This document shows positions 51,279-60,148 of a stretch of DNA of 64,000 nt, in pieces. The DNA lies in NCBI RefSeq assembly GCF_000620305.1, contig NZ_KK211102.1, positions 270,504 through 334,503 on the forward strand. Reading direction: 5' to 3'. Within the stretch, counting starts at the first letter, position 1; each line of letters begins with the position of its first letter. The position numbers and the translations under genes are program-made. Origin of the DNA: Desulfitibacter alkalitolerans DSM 16504. Lineage in GTDB: Bacteria; Bacillota; DSM-16504; Desulfitibacterales; Desulfitibacteraceae. The notes under the pieces were generated by a model. That model did no database searches. It saw only the letters and a list, made by a program, of their open reading frames with translations, and was not told where the DNA came from.

Positions 51279-52820
51279 ATGACCCAGTACAAAGAGATTA
51301 TGAGGCTCCACAGCCTCGGAATCAGCGGGCGAAGCATCGCATTAAGCTGTGGGTGCTCGCGCAACACCGTGGCGAAAGTTTTGGCCCGTGCAGGAGAGCT
51401 AAAGCTGAAATGGCCGCTGGAAAAGGATATGACGGAAGGCGGGCTCTCGGACCTGTTGTTCCCGTCAACGGAAGAAAAGCCATCGAACCGCACCGCGCCC
51501 GACCTGAAGCATATCCATAAGGAACTGGGAAAGCCGAATATTACGCTGAAGCTCCTTTGGGATGAGTACTGCGTATCATGCCGGCTGGCCGGAAAACAGC
51601 CGCTGATGTATTCACAGTTCTGCTACCATTACCAGAAGTATGCTGAGAAGAAGCGGGCCACGATGCATATCCCACGAAAGCCCGGGGAGCAGATTGAAGT
51701 CGATTGGGCGGGAAAGACAGCGTTCATCGTGGACAGCGATACCGGTGAAGTCATTCCCGTATATATCTTTGTCGCGGTTCTCTCCTACAGCGGGTATGCT
51801 TACGTAGAAGGGTTCCTCGCGCAGGACCAGGAGTGCTGGATATCGGCCCACGTCAATATGTTCCGCTTTTTCGGCGGCGTGACGCGGGCGCTCATCCCGG
51901 ACAACCTCAAAACCGGGGTGGAACGGGCCGATTGGTTTACGCCTACGGTGAACCGGACGTACCGGGAACTGGCGGAGCACTACAATACCGCCGTCATACC
52001 GGCCCGGGTCCGGAAACCGAAAGATAAGCCCAATGCGGAGGGCGCTGTTGGCGTCATCTCGACGTGGATTATCGCGGCGCTTAGAAACGAGAAGTTTTTC
52101 AGCTTGGCCGCGCTCAACTTGGCGATTGGCGAAAAGCTGCAGCGCTTCAACAGCAAACCATTTCAGAAGAAGGACGGCAGCCGGGAGAGCGCCTTTCTTA
52201 ACGAGGAAAAACCTTTTCTCATGCCGCTTCCGGTAAATCCATATGAGCTGGCCACCTGGAAGAAGGCTACGGTAGCCTTCAACTACCATGTCTCTGTGGA
52301 CAAGATGTATTACTCGGTGCCTTTTGAATATATCAAACAGCAGGTCGATGTCCGCCTAACGAGAAACGTGATTGAAGTATTTATCGGCGGCAATCGCATT
52401 TGTTCACACCCCAGGCTGCACGGAAGGACCGGGCAGTACAGCACCCTAGAAGCACATATGCCGGAAGAGCATCAGAGCTACATTAACTGGGATGCGGACA
52501 GGTTCATTGCCTGGGCCAAGAAGATTGGCCCGAACGCCGAGATAACAATCCGTTCAATCCTGAATGCCCACAAAGTACAGCAGCAGGGATTCCGCAGCTG
52601 CATGGCCCTTCTCAAGCTGGCGGACAAACATTCCGTCACCCGGCTGGAAGCTGCCTGCAGGCGTGCCCTCATGTATACCAGTAACCCCAGCTTCAAGAGC
52701 GTCAAAACAATCCTCACAACCGGCCAGGACAGGCTGGCGGAAGAAGAAACAACCACGGGCGGCAAGAACGTCGAAAAGTACGGCTTCACTCGCGGCGCCG
52801 ATTACTACGGAAAGCGGTGA
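51279..52820 (+). CDS. istA: IS21 transposase IstA
   Basis: A 513-residue transposase. The N-terminal helix-turn-helix (YKEIMRLHSLGISGRSIALS) is followed by a DDE core: Asp in EVDWAGKTAFIVD, Asp in ALIPDNLKTGV and Glu in KPNAEGAVGVISTW. The start MTQYKE was set by GGGAGG upstream. The frame is intact, but its helper istB is broken. Confidence 0.94.
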   Translation: MTQYKEIMRLHSLGISGRSIALSCGCSRNTVAKVLARAGELKLKWPLEKDMTEGGLSDLLFPSTEEKPSNRTAPDLKHIHKELGKPNITLKLLWDEYCVSCRLAGKQPLMYSQFCYHYQKYAEKKRATMHIPRKPGEQIEVDWAGKTAFIVDSDTGEVIPVYIFVAVLSYSGYAYVEGFLAQDQECWISAHVNMFRFFGGVTRALIPDNLKTGVERADWFTPTVNRTYRELAEHYNTAVIPARVRKPKDKPNAEGAVGVISTWIIAALRNEKFFSLAALNLAIGEKLQRFNSKPFQKKDGSRESAFLNEEKPFLMPLPVNPYELATWKKATVAFNYHVSVDKMYYSVPFEYIKQQVDVRLTRNVIEVFIGGNRICSHPRLHGRTGQYSTLEAHMPEEHQSYINWDADRFIAWAKKIGPNAEITIRSILNAHKVQQQGFRSCMALLKLADKHSVTRLEAACRRALMYTSNPSFKSVKTILTTGQDRLAEEETTTGGKNVEKYGFTRGADYYGKR

Positions 52821-52825
52821 CGACT

Positions 52826-53583
52826 ATGACGAATGAAGCAACCGTGAAAAAACTCATCGAAATGCGCATGACCGCCATGGCCAACGCCCTAGTCCATCAA
52901 ATGAGGGACGGTTCGGCGGACAATCTGTCCGTCGAGGAACGAATCGGATTGCTGGTGGATATCGAGTATACCAGCAGGAAAAACAACAAACTGAAGCGCC
53001 TCATCAAGCACGCTCATTTTGACCAACCACAGGCATGTGTGGCGGATATCAACTACAGCGTGGGCCGCAAGCTGGACAAGGGAAAAATCACACGACTGGC
53101 CGGCTGTGGTTTCGTATCAGAGAAACACAATCTCATCGTCATGGGAGCGTCCGGCGCCGGGAAATCTTACATAGCCTGTGCGCTGGGGATGGAGGCCTGC
53201 AAGCAATTCTATTCCGTTAAGTACATCCGCCTTCCGGAATTGCTGGCCGATCTCGCCATCGCTCGGGGCGAGGGTTCCATCAAAAAGCTGCTTGGGCAGT
53301 ATCGTAAATATGACCTGCTCATTCGGACGAATGGATGCTTGTATCACTGAAAGAAAGCGAAGCCCGCGACGTTCTTGAAATCGTACACTCCCGGCATAAA
53401 CGGGCATCTACGATTTTCTGCTCCCAGTTCGCCCCTGCCGGTTGGCATGCAAAAATCGGTGAGGACACACTTGCCGATGCCATCCTTGATAGGATTGTCT
53501 ACGATTCATACGTTATCGAGATCCAAGGGGATAAAGATAACGATTTATCCATGCGTGAGTTCTATGGCATAAAGGATACCTGA
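52826..53583 (+). pseudogene. istB: IS21 helper ATPase IstB, frameshifted
   Basis: An AAA+ helper with Walker A in MGASGAGKSYIA. The frame is lost near 53324: ATTCGGACGAATGG would encode ILDEW if it read ATTCTGGACGAATGG, so one T is missing exactly at Walker B. The rest (LVSLKESEARDVLEIVHSRH to the C-terminus) continues in another frame to 53583. The element is probably immobile unless helped, or the base is a sequencing error. Confidence 0.9.
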
Positions 53584-53807
53584 ACTGCCGGCTCCGCGTC
53601 ACCGGAGACGTGGCTCATTTTGTTCCGGACGGGTGGCTCTCACCCGCCCGGAACACCGGCTCTCCTTAACCGAAATACGCACCCTCACTAACCTAAATGA
53701 AAAAAAGTTATGATAATGACATTATCAATATAATAGTGATATATTGTCGAAATATGACGAATATTTCTAATACTATTAATTTAGTAATTTTATTCCTCTC
53801 ATATATA

Positions 53808-53945
53808 CAAAAAAACTGCCGCTAAAGGGGCAGTTTTGAGATATCTAGTCTCTGCGGTAGCTAGGCTATCATAGTGCTAGTAAGCACTTTAGACCCTATG
53901 GCTTTGCGTCCCTGTCTTTTGACAGGTTTGCCCTTAGCGCTGATC
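53808..53945 (-). promoter_or_regulatory. cyclic di-GMP-I (GEMM) riboswitch with terminator
   Basis: On the minus strand the aptamer shows AAGGGCAAACC, ACAGGGACGCAAAGCC and TATGATAGCC in order. The terminator AAAACTGCC (with GGCAGTTTT) and a T-run lie at 53811-53838. Downstream on this strand come about 120 bases with a short hydrophobic frame lacking an ordinary start codon, then the IS21 insertion, then the GGDEF remnant. Confidence 0.93.
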
Positions 53946-54084
53946 ATTTAATTTAATTGTTATATACAGCAACACCACAATATCGTCAAATTTGTTTAGG
54001 ACATTACTATTTGAAGCTTCACATTTAGTACCTGTCATACCTTTTTATATAATGGTCTTTTTCATCAACATCACTTTATATTTA
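53946..54084. other. spacer after the transporter operon
   Basis: AT-rich spacer between the ABC transporter operon and the riboswitch. I see no gene and no clear terminator. Confidence 0.4.
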
Positions 54085-54858
54085 TCATAAGGCGACAATA
54101 GCCTTTAAACTTTCATTACCATGATCAAAAGAAAATATTTTAGCCTCAATATCGAAAAATCTTTGAATATTCGCCTCTGTAATTAACTCTTTTGTATCAC
54201 CAACCAGATAATCGTGTGTCCCCAAGAAAAGTGTTTTATCTGATATTTTCAAGGCATGCTCCGGGTAATGGGTATTGAATATGCAGGCTAGGTCTTTTTC
54301 CCTAGCCAGTTTTTTTATAAGCTTCAATATCATTAGCTGATTTTTAAAGTCTAGATGGGATTCCGGTTCATCTAGTATTAACACCTTTGGATCTGCTGCC
54401 AAAGCCCTGGCGATGTAAATCAATTGCAACTGTCCTCCGCTTAGTTGGGTGCAAGGAGTATCTTTCAACTGTTCTAATCCGAATTCCTCAAGAACTTCAT
54501 CCACTTTTTTTCTATCTTCTCTCGATGGCAGGGAAAACAGTCCGATATATCTGGCTCTGCCCATAGTAACCAATTCCCTCACTGTATACGGAAAAGACAA
54601 ATTGTGTACCTGTGGCACATATCCGATTTCACTCAGGCTTTTGTTTGAACTAAGACTTCTTCCATTAATAAAGGTTTGTCCTCTTTCCCATTTGAGAATG
54701 CTTGTCAGACATTTCAACATGGTTGTTTTTCCTGTTCCGTTCTTTCCTAAGACTGCCATTATCTCACTCTTATCCACGGAAAAGGTGATGTTCTTTAAAA
54801 GCAAGCTTTTGCCCGGATATCCATAATAACCGTTTTTTACCTCTACCATCATTACCAT
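54085..54858 (-). CDS. ABC transporter ATP-binding protein (FecE/BtuD type)
   Basis: An ATPase of about 255 residues. It has Walker A LGKNGTGKTTMLK, Q-loop VPQVHNLSFPY, signature LSGGQLQLIYIARAL and Walker B KVLILDEPESHLD. It belongs to the iron-siderophore/heme/cobalamin importer class. Three nearby ATGs leave the exact start open. It overlaps the permease gene by a few bases and ends the operon that begins with the NifH-like gene. Confidence 0.92.
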   Translation of the reverse strand: MVMMVEVKNGYYGYPGKSLLLKNITFSVDKSEIMAVLGKNGTGKTTMLKCLTSILKWERGQTFINGRSLSSNKSLSEIGYVPQVHNLSFPYTVRELVTMGRARYIGLFSLPSREDRKKVDEVLEEFGLEQLKDTPCTQLSGGQLQLIYIARALAADPKVLILDEPESHLDFKNQLMILKLIKKLAREKDLACIFNTHYPEHALKISDKTLFLGTHDYLVGDTKELITEANIQRFFDIEAKIFSFDHGNESLKAIVAL

Positions 54859-55886
54859 TCACCTTTTGCTTTCCTGACACTTTTTAATAAAAATGCAAAA
54901 AACGGAGCTCCTACAAGCGCAGTTAAAATTCCAATGGGTATTTCGACAGATGATGCAGTTCTCGCGATAATATCCACCAAAGTTAGAAAAATAGCTCCCA
55001 AAATGCACGATGCCGGGAGTAAATCCTGATGGTCTACTCCCACCAATAGTCTGCTTATGTGTGGTATCACCAGTCCAACCCAGCCCACAACTCCCACAAC
55101 CGTTACCGATGCCGCCGTTATAATGGTAGACAATACAATCGCTGCAAGTCTTATTTTCACAGGATTGATTCCCAACGAGCGAGCTTCCTCATCTCCCAGC
55201 GACAAAATATTAATCCGCCATCTCAGAAGAAGCAATACTGTGATCCCTGCCATCATAGGTAAAACAACTATTTTTAGATCTTCATATGTAGCTTTTGAAA
55301 AACTGCCCATCAGCCAGTATGTAATAGCGGGCAATTTATCATAGGGATCAGCAATATATTTTACCAGGGATATCAAAGCAGAGAATATGGAAGATACGAT
55401 CATCCCCGACAAAACCAGTGACATCACAGAAATTTCATTTCTTGCTTTAGCGAAGGAATAGGTTATGAATACGCTTAGGACGCCAAACCCAAAAGCGTAT
55501 ACCGATGTTATGCCGGAAATACCTGCAGCCAGTATTCCCAGCGCAGCCCCAAAACCAGCGCCGCTGCTTACTCCCAATACATCTGGACTAACGAGGGGAT
55601 TTCTGAACAAGCCTTGAAAGGTTGCTCCCGAGGCAGCCAGCCCTGCACCGATCAGCATACTTAATATAGTTCTTGGAAGCCTTAGCCCGATAACAATGGA
55701 TGCTTCCATCTCATAAGCGTTTGAGTTCATATGAAATAAGCTGTTTATCAAAATATCAACTACTGTTTTTGGGGAAATGACATATCTCCCCAAAAACAGT
55801 GATGCAAAAAAAGTAAGCAGCATGGCAGCAAGCATAATAATCCATTTTACAGCCTTGCGACCTTTAAAAATATTCAATCCTATCAT
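54852..55886 (-). CDS. FecCD-type ABC transporter permease
   Basis: A 344-residue permease with about ten transmembrane segments and the family motifs RLPRTILSMLIGAGLAASGATFQGLFRNPL and GxxGWVGLVIPHISR. It forms the channel for a metal chelate or corrinoid. Located between the binding protein and the ATPase, it is the middle part of an importer tied to the nitrogenase-like genes. Confidence 0.93.
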   Translation of the reverse strand: MIGLNIFKGRKAVKWIIMLAAMLLTFFASLFLGRYVISPKTVVDILINSLFHMNSNAYEMEASIVIGLRLPRTILSMLIGAGLAASGATFQGLFRNPLVSPDVLGVSSGAGFGAALGILAAGISGITSVYAFGFGVLSVFITYSFAKARNEISVMSLVLSGMIVSSIFSALISLVKYIADPYDKLPAITYWLMGSFSKATYEDLKIVVLPMMAGITVLLLLRWRINILSLGDEEARSLGINPVKIRLAAIVLSTIITAASVTVVGVVGWVGLVIPHISRLLVGVDHQDLLPASCILGAIFLTLVDIIARTASSVEIPIGILTALVGAPFFAFLLKSVRKAKGEW

Positions 55887-55892
55887 TTCCTT

Positions 55893-57005
55893 TTACTTAT
55901 TGAGCTTTTTTTGTAAAATTGTATCTATCTCTTCCTGTGTCAGGCTGTAATTCAGAAATTCCTTGTAAAAACTTTTTATATCACTTTCCATCTCATAGTC
56001 TTTGAATATTTCCGGCTGCTGGTGTTTGGCAATCCACTTTATCATAAGCGGAGTTTCGGCACAAGGCGCATCCCACCGGTATATTCCCATAGGAGTTTTG
56101 AAAACCTTCTTGTTTTTAACGGCATCGATCTTGCTCCAATCCTGTCCTTTAATTTTATTTTCCAGTATGTCTTGCGGTTTAAAACCAGAAAAATTGCTCA
56201 TATAAATGATTTCAGGATTCCATGCCATAATTTGCTCCATTGTTACATTAACCCATTGCCCCGGTACATCTTTTGCTACATTTTCTCCCCCTGCCATTTC
56301 AATAAAGGCAGTATTCACTGTTCCTTTCCCAGCTACTTTCAGTTGTTCATCCCTTATATACAAGACCCGTGGTTTCTTTACCGTTTTTAACTGTTCGCTT
56401 TTGGAATCAAAGTACTTGATATTTTCCTTATGATAACCGACCAGCTTTAAGGCTCTTTCCTCTTTGCCCAAGATGTTACCTATAACCTCCATACCTTTTT
56501 GCAGATCGTCCAATGTTCCATATTTCAAAGACACTGCTGGAATTCCTAAACTTTTTAATTGCTCAATCTCTTTCTCCTGATAGTCCCAGACAATCATTAT
56601 ATCAGGGTTAAGCTTTTTAGCTTCTTCCATATGGATTGCAAAATCGTTATCTACAAAACTGGTAGATGCTGTCCCCATTTCCGGTGCCATAGTTTTTAAG
56701 ATGCACTTCTCATAAGATTGCTTTGCAGACGGGTGCATACCAACAAGCCTTTTACCTGAGCCGTCTATGGAGTACACAATAGACGCCCATGGAATGGGTA
56801 CTACAGCAATTCTTTGAACATCCTTTTTCAATTCTACTTTTTTACCTGTAGTGTCGGTTATGGTTCTTTTTTCATCAGCCGCCTTCGGATTTGTGGCCCC
56901 TGTTTCTGCGCTTTTCTGCCCGATTGAACACCCTGGCAGTAAAAACATTGATAACACCAGTACAAATGCAGTAATCATTCTAACAAATTCCTTAGTTTTC
57001 CGCAT
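55893..57005 (-). CDS. ABC transporter substrate-binding lipoprotein (class III)
   Basis: A 370-residue lipoprotein. The signal peptide ends in LLPGC (Cys near residue 26). The periplasmic-binding domain (PF01497 type) starts at KRTITDTTGKKVELKKDVQR, and ILGKEERALKLV marks the interdomain helix. Ligands of this class are ferric siderophores, heme, cobalamin or related chelates; the sequence does not decide. It is encoded 23 bases after the nitrogenase-like gene. Confidence 0.92.
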   Translation of the reverse strand: MRKTKEFVRMITAFVLVLSMFLLPGCSIGQKSAETGATNPKAADEKRTITDTTGKKVELKKDVQRIAVVPIPWASIVYSIDGSGKRLVGMHPSAKQSYEKCILKTMAPEMGTASTSFVDNDFAIHMEEAKKLNPDIMIVWDYQEKEIEQLKSLGIPAVSLKYGTLDDLQKGMEVIGNILGKEERALKLVGYHKENIKYFDSKSEQLKTVKKPRVLYIRDEQLKVAGKGTVNTAFIEMAGGENVAKDVPGQWVNVTMEQIMAWNPEIIYMSNFSGFKPQDILENKIKGQDWSKIDAVKNKKVFKTPMGIYRWDAPCAETPLMIKWIAKHQQPEIFKDYEMESDIKSFYKEFLNYSLTQEEIDTILQKKLNK

Positions 57006-57028
57006 AACTCTTTCCTCCCATTTGATCG

Positions 57029-58246
57029 TTAAATTTGTGGTAGTATATATTTTTTGAAATACTCAAACCCGTTTCTACCGATATACTCATACTTCAAACC
57101 GGCAAATTCCCTGCCGCTCAAGCCCACATGAGGTAATGGTATAAAGGTTATTTTTCGTTCCTCCCCTCCAAAAAATTTTTCATAAAGCGGATCTGCTATC
57201 ACAATTTCAGTTTCCCTTATGTATCTCTGTACATCCTCTTCATTTTCCAAAAATACCACTTGCGAAAATGTACTCTCTTGATAAATCCGGCTGGCTTTTC
57301 CTTTATCGCTGATATTTGAAGCTATCGTTATCTGCCCTATGTTGAAATCTTGTTTTAAACAATCGCCTATGGCTACAGATAGCAAAGGTTCCCCAATAAT
57401 CAGGACTTTCTTGTTTGTATCTTTATTAAGGGTATTCGTAGTCAACAGCGTATATTTTTCCTTCACAATCTCATTAAAATTAATTTCAAGATGTCTTTCC
57501 AACGAATTCAATACCCTTCCCATTCCATGTAATCCTACGGGGATATCCATTGTATAAGGAATGTGAAACTCATTTTTGAGGTATTCAGCTACGCCTGTAC
57601 CTTCGGGTGAAATCACAATATTCACGGCTGCTTCTGAAGCCAGTTTGATTATATCCAGACTTTTCCCCGAGGCAAAAAAATGTACTTCCACACCCACATT
57701 CTCCAGTAGCTGTACCAATTCATCCAAATGGAGTTTATGCCCAAGAGCAAGTGGAGTATATCCGAGAATATTGACATGTTTTGAATTTCTCTCGCCGCCC
57801 TTCAATGTGAATCTTTCAGCGAGCTTCAATAAAGCGTCATAAATGCCCGAAACATAGCTTTCAAAACCATCGGTATTAAAAAACACAACAGGTATCCCGG
57901 TTTTTCTCTTAAGTTTTTCCGCCATCTTCTCAAAATGTACTCCCGTAATGGAGGAGACAGGTGTCCCGATTATTGACACAAAATCTACTTTGGCAGTTTT
58001 TGCAAGGAGCAACTCTACTTCTTCTATAAGTTTGTCTTCTACTCCCATAATTACATCAATGTCATTCATGTCTGTCCTATAGAAGGACATATCGTTAAAG
58101 CTTCTGATTTCATCCACTTCTACAATGGGGTGGCTGCATCCACCTGGTGTATACAGGACATTCAGCGAGTTTAATTCATACAGAACCGAGCACACACCCG
58201 AATAGTCACCGGCAAAAGGAGGAATAGCTTTCCACAATTTGTTCAT
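57029..58246 (-). CDS. nitrogenase component 1-like protein (larger subunit)
   Basis: A 405-residue member of the oxidoreductase/nitrogenase component 1 family (NifD/NifK/BchN/CfbD fold). Two N-terminal cysteines sit in the usual places (YSGVCSVLYE, Cys 19; YTPGGCSHPI, Cys 37). The third position reads IIGTPVSSITG, with no Cys. No FeMo-cofactor ligands are recognised. It overlaps its partner gene by four bases. It probably forms an Fe-S reductase with the smaller subunit, fed by the NifH-like protein. Confidence 0.87.
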   Translation of the reverse strand: MNKLWKAIPPFAGDYSGVCSVLYELNSLNVLYTPGGCSHPIVEVDEIRSFNDMSFYRTDMNDIDVIMGVEDKLIEEVELLLAKTAKVDFVSIIGTPVSSITGVHFEKMAEKLKRKTGIPVVFFNTDGFESYVSGIYDALLKLAERFTLKGGERNSKHVNILGYTPLALGHKLHLDELVQLLENVGVEVHFFASGKSLDIIKLASEAAVNIVISPEGTGVAEYLKNEFHIPYTMDIPVGLHGMGRVLNSLERHLEINFNEIVKEKYTLLTTNTLNKDTNKKVLIIGEPLLSVAIGDCLKQDFNIGQITIASNISDKGKASRIYQESTFSQVVFLENEEDVQRYIRETEIVIADPLYEKFFGGEERKITFIPLPHVGLSGREFAGLKYEYIGRNGFEYFKKYILPQI

Positions 58247-59064
58247 AGGCGATCACCTACTATCCTGTTGATGGTTTTTAATTCCGTATCACATTCATCT
58301 TTGCTGTAGGTTAAAGGAATAAAGCAGTAGGGAATGCCAAAGCGTTTTTCAAGATGTGCCGCCATATTCATTCCAAATTTATGAGTGACTATGCTGTAAG
58401 TTCCATTGGCCAGGTTTTTAAAATCCTCAAAGGTTTTACAGTTTAAAAACTCCTGAATGCTGTAACAACCCTGTTCTCTTAATAATGTTTTCAAATCACA
58501 CTCTTCAGATAGTTTTTCTTCTCCCAGAATATTAATAATTGGTCTATTATTTCCTTCACTTATATAATCATTACCGGTATATGCATCCAATATCCCGGCA
58601 AAAATGTTGCTCAGCCTCTCTTTCGGCAATATACGCCTCTTGGAAAGCGGTCCCCTTTTAAAAAGCTTAATAGGCATTCCGTATTCTCCTTGAATGCATT
58701 TTATAATGCTCTCAAAATCGCTATTCATGAGAATATCTGTGCATGAAATGTAAATAATGACCGCTTTGATATGATTCTTCTCATCCTTTAGCATATTTTG
58801 CAAAGCCATCTTTGCCATATCTAAATGTCTGCCGGCAACCAAATCCGAACTGTCCATGGTTTGCATGCAAAATCTGTCATTCTGCCGTTGCCTCATGGCT
58901 CGAAAATATAGGACTCTCAGGCACGATTCCGGACCAACGGCCAAAACGTGAACATCCGGAATACATAAGGCCAAATTAATATTTTCCAGACAGCTTTCTT
59001 TGTAAATGGCTTTCTTTAGGAAAGTAATGTCCTGATCAGTGATCGATGTTTTTTTTATGCTCAT
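58243..59064 (-). CDS. nitrogenase component 1-like protein, short form
   Basis: A 273-residue relative of the same family, much shorter than the usual 400 or more. It keeps an N-terminal cysteine set (NLALCIPDV, Cys 34; [10 protein letters not shown], Cys 48; [13 protein letters not shown], Cys 108) and a Rossmann-like part up to [10 protein letters not shown], but lacks the third domain. Stop and start codons of the neighbours overlap cleanly, so the short length is native rather than a break. The partner is the 405-residue protein. Confidence 0.83.
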   Translation of the reverse strand: MSIKKTSITDQDITFLKKAIYKESCLENINLALCIPDVHVLAVGPESCLRVLYFRAMRQRQNDRFCMQTMDSSDLVAGRHLDMAKMALQNMLKDEKNHIKAVIIYISCTDILMNSDFESIIKCIQGEYGMPIKLFKRGPLSKRRILPKERLSNIFAGILDAYTGNDYISEGNNRPIINILGEEKLSEECDLKTLLREQGCYSIQEFLNCKTFEDFKNLANGTYSIVTHKFGMNMAAHLEKRFGIPYCFIPLTYSKDECDTELKTINRIVGDRL

Positions 59065-59900
59065 TTCTTTATCTCCATCTGCAGCATTATTCTTCCAAAC
59101 TGTTCCAATTCAATGTCTTCCATTGCTCTTGGAATACTATAATTTAGGTTTTCTTTTATCCTTTTTGCTAAATTCATAAAAGTTTTACAAGCTTTAGACC
59201 CAGGGAATTTTTCTACAACTGTTTTCCCTTCCAGCTCTGAAAAAACAATCTCATTGCAAAAAGGGATATCATCCAAAACCTGTGTGTTTGACTTCTCAGC
59301 AAAATATCTTACTATCTCATCCTTTGAGTTTTCATTCCTCCGATTGTGAATAATCCCGCCAAAAAGATTCCTTTCCCCGGTTGAAAACCTTCGCACACCT
59401 TTCATGATATTATTGGCCGCATAGATGGACATGAACTCCGAAGATGAGACAATATACACCGCATCGACAAATTTTTCTCGCATAGGAACCGAAAAGCCGC
59501 CGCAGACCACGTCTCCTAAAACATCATAAACAATTACATCCCACGGCTTGTTAACAATCCCAAGGTGATTCAGTTCTTCAGCCATGGTGGTTATACCCAT
59601 TCCCGCACATCCTATTCCAGCTTCCGGGCCCCCTGCTTCGATACATGCCACACCATTAAACCCAGAATGAATAATGTCCTTTTCTTCAATTTCTGTTCCC
59701 TTTTCCTGAATCACTTTCAGTACCGAAGGTATTTTACTTCCTGTCAAATTTCTTGTAGAATCTCCTTTCGGGTCACACCCTATATGGAGTACCTTCAATC
59801 CCAATTTGGAAAAAGCTGCCGATAAGTTAGCCGCTATTGTTGACTTACCTATTCCGCCTTTGCCATAAAACGCTATTTTTAGATTTTTGTTATTCAACAT
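59061..59900 (-). CDS. NifH-like iron protein (ATP-driven electron donor)
   Basis: A 279-residue P-loop protein. It has [15 protein letters not shown] (Walker A), CDPKGDST (switch I) and both 4Fe-4S cysteines, in GIGCAGMGI and [17 protein letters not shown] (switch II). All residues needed for ATP-gated electron transfer are there. It heads the operon directly behind a cobalamin riboswitch. Its partners are not NifD/NifK, BchN/BchB or an obvious CfbD, so the substrate reduced is unknown. Confidence 0.93.
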   Translation of the reverse strand: MLNNKNLKIAFYGKGGIGKSTIAANLSAAFSKLGLKVLHIGCDPKGDSTRNLTGSKIPSVLKVIQEKGTEIEEKDIIHSGFNGVACIEAGGPEAGIGCAGMGITTMAEELNHLGIVNKPWDVIVYDVLGDVVCGGFSVPMREKFVDAVYIVSSSEFMSIYAANNIMKGVRRFSTGERNLFGGIIHNRRNENSKDEIVRYFAEKSNTQVLDDIPFCNEIVFSELEGKTVVEKFPGSKACKTFMNLAKRIKENLNYSIPRAMEDIELEQFGRIMLQMEIKK

Positions 59901-59929
59901 GCCTTTTGCCTTCCTTTTTTGTAAAAATA

Positions 59930-60095
59930 AAACCCCTCAACTCAAGCATCACTACTCTTCATGCCTTTCCGGTTTCCCAGTGGCATATTATGAAGAATTA
60001 CACTTATACAGCGGCGGGACCGCGCAGGATTTTCACCCGACTTCCCTTTTCACCGGTAAACAATTTTATTTATCATTACCGGTACCTGTTTTTGA
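59930..60095 (-). promoter_or_regulatory. cobalamin riboswitch upstream of the nitrogenase-like operon
   Basis: On the minus strand: GGGAAGTCGGGTGAAAATCC, GCGCGGTCCCGCCGCTGTA, then GCCACTGGGAAACCGG, the conserved B12-element blocks. A stem ACCGGTAA/TTACCGGT (60053-60060, 60077-60084) closes the 5' side. Only about 30 bases separate it from the NifH-like start and no terminator is seen, so control is probably at translation. Confidence 0.94.
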
Positions 60096-60148
60096 TATTT
60101 AGTTTTCAAGGCCACCATATTTTATTGTATTAAATCTCTATAAAATAG

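Larger units (their letters stand above)
51120..53688 (+). mobile_element. IS21 family insertion with 7-base target duplication
   Basis: The element spans about 51127 (TG end) to 53681 (CA end), 2,555 bases, flanked by CCCTCAC at 51120-51126 and 53682-53688. Both ends carry repeated GAGCCA/GAGCC motifs, as expected for multiple transposase sites. It contains istA and a frameshifted istB and is clearly richer in GC than its surroundings, so it arrived recently from elsewhere. Confidence 0.85.

Noticed and set aside
51833-53407. Several long frames inside IS21 on other frames and strands
   Set aside because: They are shadows of the GC-rich istA/istB genes.
57029-59900. True nitrogen fixation or chlorophyll-type reductase genes
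   Set aside because: No nifB, nifE or nifN or bch genes are present, one subunit is only 273 residues, and cofactor ligands are not recognised.
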